This document shows, one piece after another, positions 5,667-6,995 of a DNA stretch of 6,995 nucleotides. Source of the stretch: Pseudomonadota bacterium (lineage in GTDB: Bacteria > Pseudomonadota > Gammaproteobacteria > Burkholderiales > Burkholderiaceae_C); contig JAEZEB010000038.1 of NCBI GenBank assembly GCA_023438115.1, positions 1 to 6,995 of the forward strand, given 5' to 3'. Position 1 is the stretch's first letter; each line of letters begins with the position of its first letter. The translations under genes were made by a program, and so were the position numbers. A model generated the notes under the pieces. It was not told where the DNA came from, did not search any database, and was given only the letters and a program-made list of their open reading frames with translations.

Positions 5667-6995
5667 ATGAACATCGTCTGCATCGGCGGCGGCCCCGCGG
5701 GCCTGTATTTCGCGTTGCTCATGAAGAAGCAGGACCCCTCGCACCGCATCCGCGTGGTCGAGCGCAACCGGCCCTACGACACCTTCGGCTGGGGCGTGGT
5801 GTTCTCCGACCAGACCCTGGGCAACCTGCAGGCGGCCGACGCACCTTCCGCCGAGGAGATCCTCGGCGCCTTCAACCACTGGGACGACATCGAGGTCCAC
5901 ATCCGCGGGCACCGCGTGCGCTCCAGCGGCCACGGGTTCATCGGCATCGGCCGCAAACGCCTGCTGAACATCCTGCAGCGGCGCTGCGAGGAATTGGGCG
6001 TGGAACTGGTCTTCGAGACCGACGTGCAGGGTGACCAGGACTATCCCGACGCCGACCTGGTCATCGCCAGCGACGGCCTCAACAGCCGTATCCGCGGCAA
6101 GTACGCCCAGACCTTCCGCCCCGACATCGACATGCGCGACTGCCGCTTCGTCTGGCTCGGCACGCACAAGCTGTTCGAGGCCTTCACCTTCGCCTTCGAG
6201 GAGACGGAACATGGCTGGTTCCAGGCCCACGCCTATCGTTTCGACGACGAAGCCTCCACCTTCATCGTCGAAGTGCCGCAGGCGGTGTGGCTCAAGGCCG
6301 GCATGGACAGGATGGAGAAGGAGGAATCGATCGCCTACTGCGAGAAGCTGTTCGCCAGGTACCTGGACGGCCATCGCCTGATCTCCAACACCGCCCATCT
6401 GCGCGGCTCCGCGCAGTGGATCCAGTTCCCGCGCGTCGTGTGCCAGAACTGGGTGCACTATGGCGGCCCGTCGGGCAAGACCCCGATCGTGCTGATGGGT
6501 GACGCGGCCCACACGGCGCACTTCTCGATCGGCTCCGGCACCAAGCTGGCGCTGGAGGATGCGATCGAGCTGACGCGCAGCATCGCCAAGCATCCGCATG
6601 ACCTGCGCGCAGCGCTGACCGACTACGAGGCGGTGCGCAGCGTCGAGGTGTTGCGCATCCAGAACGCGGCGCGCAACTCCACCGAATGGTTCGAGAACGT
6701 CAAGCGCTACGTGAACCTGCCGCCGGAGCAGTTCGCCTATTCGCTGCTCACGCGCAGCCAGCGCATCAGCCACGAGAACCTGCGCTTGCGGGACAAGTCG
6801 TACGTCGAATCGTACGAAGACTGGCTCGCCGAACGCGTCGGCGCCCGGCGCAGCCCGGAGCAGAGGCCGATCCCGCCGATGTTCACGCCATTCACCGCCC
6901 GCAGCGTCACGCTCAAGAACCGGGTGGTGGTCTCGCCGATGGCGCAGTACTCCTGCAGCAACGGGATGCCGGCCGACTATCATCTGGTGCACCTG
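5667..6995 (+). CDS. Bifunctional aryl-CoA hydroxylase / old-yellow-enzyme-like oxidoreductase (partial, runs off right edge)
   Basis: The frame from ATG 5667 is open for 443 codons to the window end. The N-terminal part is a class A FAD monooxygenase: dinucleotide-binding G7.G9..G12 (CIGGGPAGLYFALL) with Glu32 ending the second strand (VVER), and the FAD-ribityl motif VLMGDAAHTAH with Asp279. From about residue 400 a second domain starts, PMFTPF (404-409), LKNRVVVSPMAQYSC (416-430), typical of old-yellow-enzyme FMN proteins. This architecture matches proteins annotated as bifunctional salicylyl-CoA 5-hydroxylase/oxidoreductase and resembles 2-aminobenzoyl-CoA monooxygenase/reductase. The N-terminal domain would hydroxylate an aromatic CoA thioester with O2 and NAD(P)H; the C-terminal domain would reduce the dearomatised product. 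The exact substrate cannot be told. At the position of the redox-tuning Cys of YqjM-type enzymes there is Ala426. No strong ribosome-binding site is seen. Most of the FMN domain lies beyond the window. Confidence 0.88.
   Translation, partial: MNIVCIGGGPAGLYFALLMKKQDPSHRIRVVERNRPYDTFGWGVVFSDQTLGNLQAADAPSAEEILGAFNHWDDIEVHIRGHRVRSSGHGFIGIGRKRLLNILQRRCEELGVELVFETDVQGDQDYPDADLVIASDGLNSRIRGKYAQTFRPDIDMRDCRFVWLGTHKLFEAFTFAFEETEHGWFQAHAYRFDDEASTFIVEVPQAVWLKAGMDRMEKEESIAYCEKLFARYLDGHRLISNTAHLRGSAQWIQFPRVVCQNWVHYGGPSGKTPIVLMGDAAHTAHFSIGSGTKLALEDAIELTRSIAKHPHDLRAALTDYEAVRSVEVLRIQNAARNSTEWFENVKRYVNLPPEQFAYSLLTRSQRISHENLRLRDKSYVESYEDWLAERVGARRSPEQRPIPPMFTPFTARSVTLKNRVVVSPMAQYSCSNGMPADYHLVHL

Noticed and set aside
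5661..6992. Minus-strand 443-codon frame opposite the flavoenzyme
   Set aside because: The plus-strand frame from 5667 has clear FAD and FMN motifs throughout, so the antisense frame is its shadow.

Overview
The window looks like an ordinary chromosomal stretch of a high-GC betaproteobacterium. It is most likely Burkholderiales, close to Comamonadaceae or related PHB-storing genera. The basis is the very GC-rich third codon positions, the phaC-phaA-phaB gene order, the strong resemblance of all three products to the Cupriavidus necator PHB enzymes, and the aryl-CoA monooxygenase/old-yellow-enzyme fusion typical of this order. The genus is an inference from recalled sequences, not from a search.

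Layout from left to right. A small two-helix membrane protein (211 down to the left edge, minus strand, incomplete) is divergently oriented from the PHB operon, with an 86-bp intergenic region that contains a plausible sigma70-type promoter for phaC. The operon runs phaC (298-1986), phaA (2070-3251), phaB (3289-4026), all with good Shine-Dalgarno sequences. Between phaC and phaA lies a REP-like double hairpin (1992-2047). phaB converges on a 139-residue protein of unknown function (4453-4034, minus strand), and a small symmetric hairpin spans the 7-bp gap between them. That unknown gene is divergent from dusA (4566-5567), a tRNA dihydrouridine synthase. After dusA comes a second, unrelated REP-like hairpin, then an AT-rich island with partial dyad symmetry. 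The last gene starts at 5667 and leaves the right edge. It is a two-domain flavoenzyme: a FAD aromatic hydroxylase acting on an aryl-CoA, fused to an old-yellow-enzyme-like FMN domain.

How the genes work together. PhaA condenses two acetyl-CoA to acetoacetyl-CoA, PhaB reduces it with NADPH to (R)-3-hydroxybutyryl-CoA, and PhaC polymerises that into poly(3-hydroxybutyrate) granules. All predicted catalytic residues of the three enzymes are present, so the pathway should be functional. The usual C. necator downstream neighbour phaR is absent here. dusA is a housekeeping gene. The terminal flavoenzyme probably opens an aryl-CoA degradation cluster that continues to the right, feeding acetyl-CoA-type products into central metabolism.

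I found no mobile element, CRISPR array, tRNA, rRNA, or gene set that looks like an undescribed system. The points most worth a second look are the double-hairpin repeat inside the pha operon, the unknown convergent gene at the phaR position, the AT-rich dyad before the flavoenzyme, and that flavoenzyme fusion itself.
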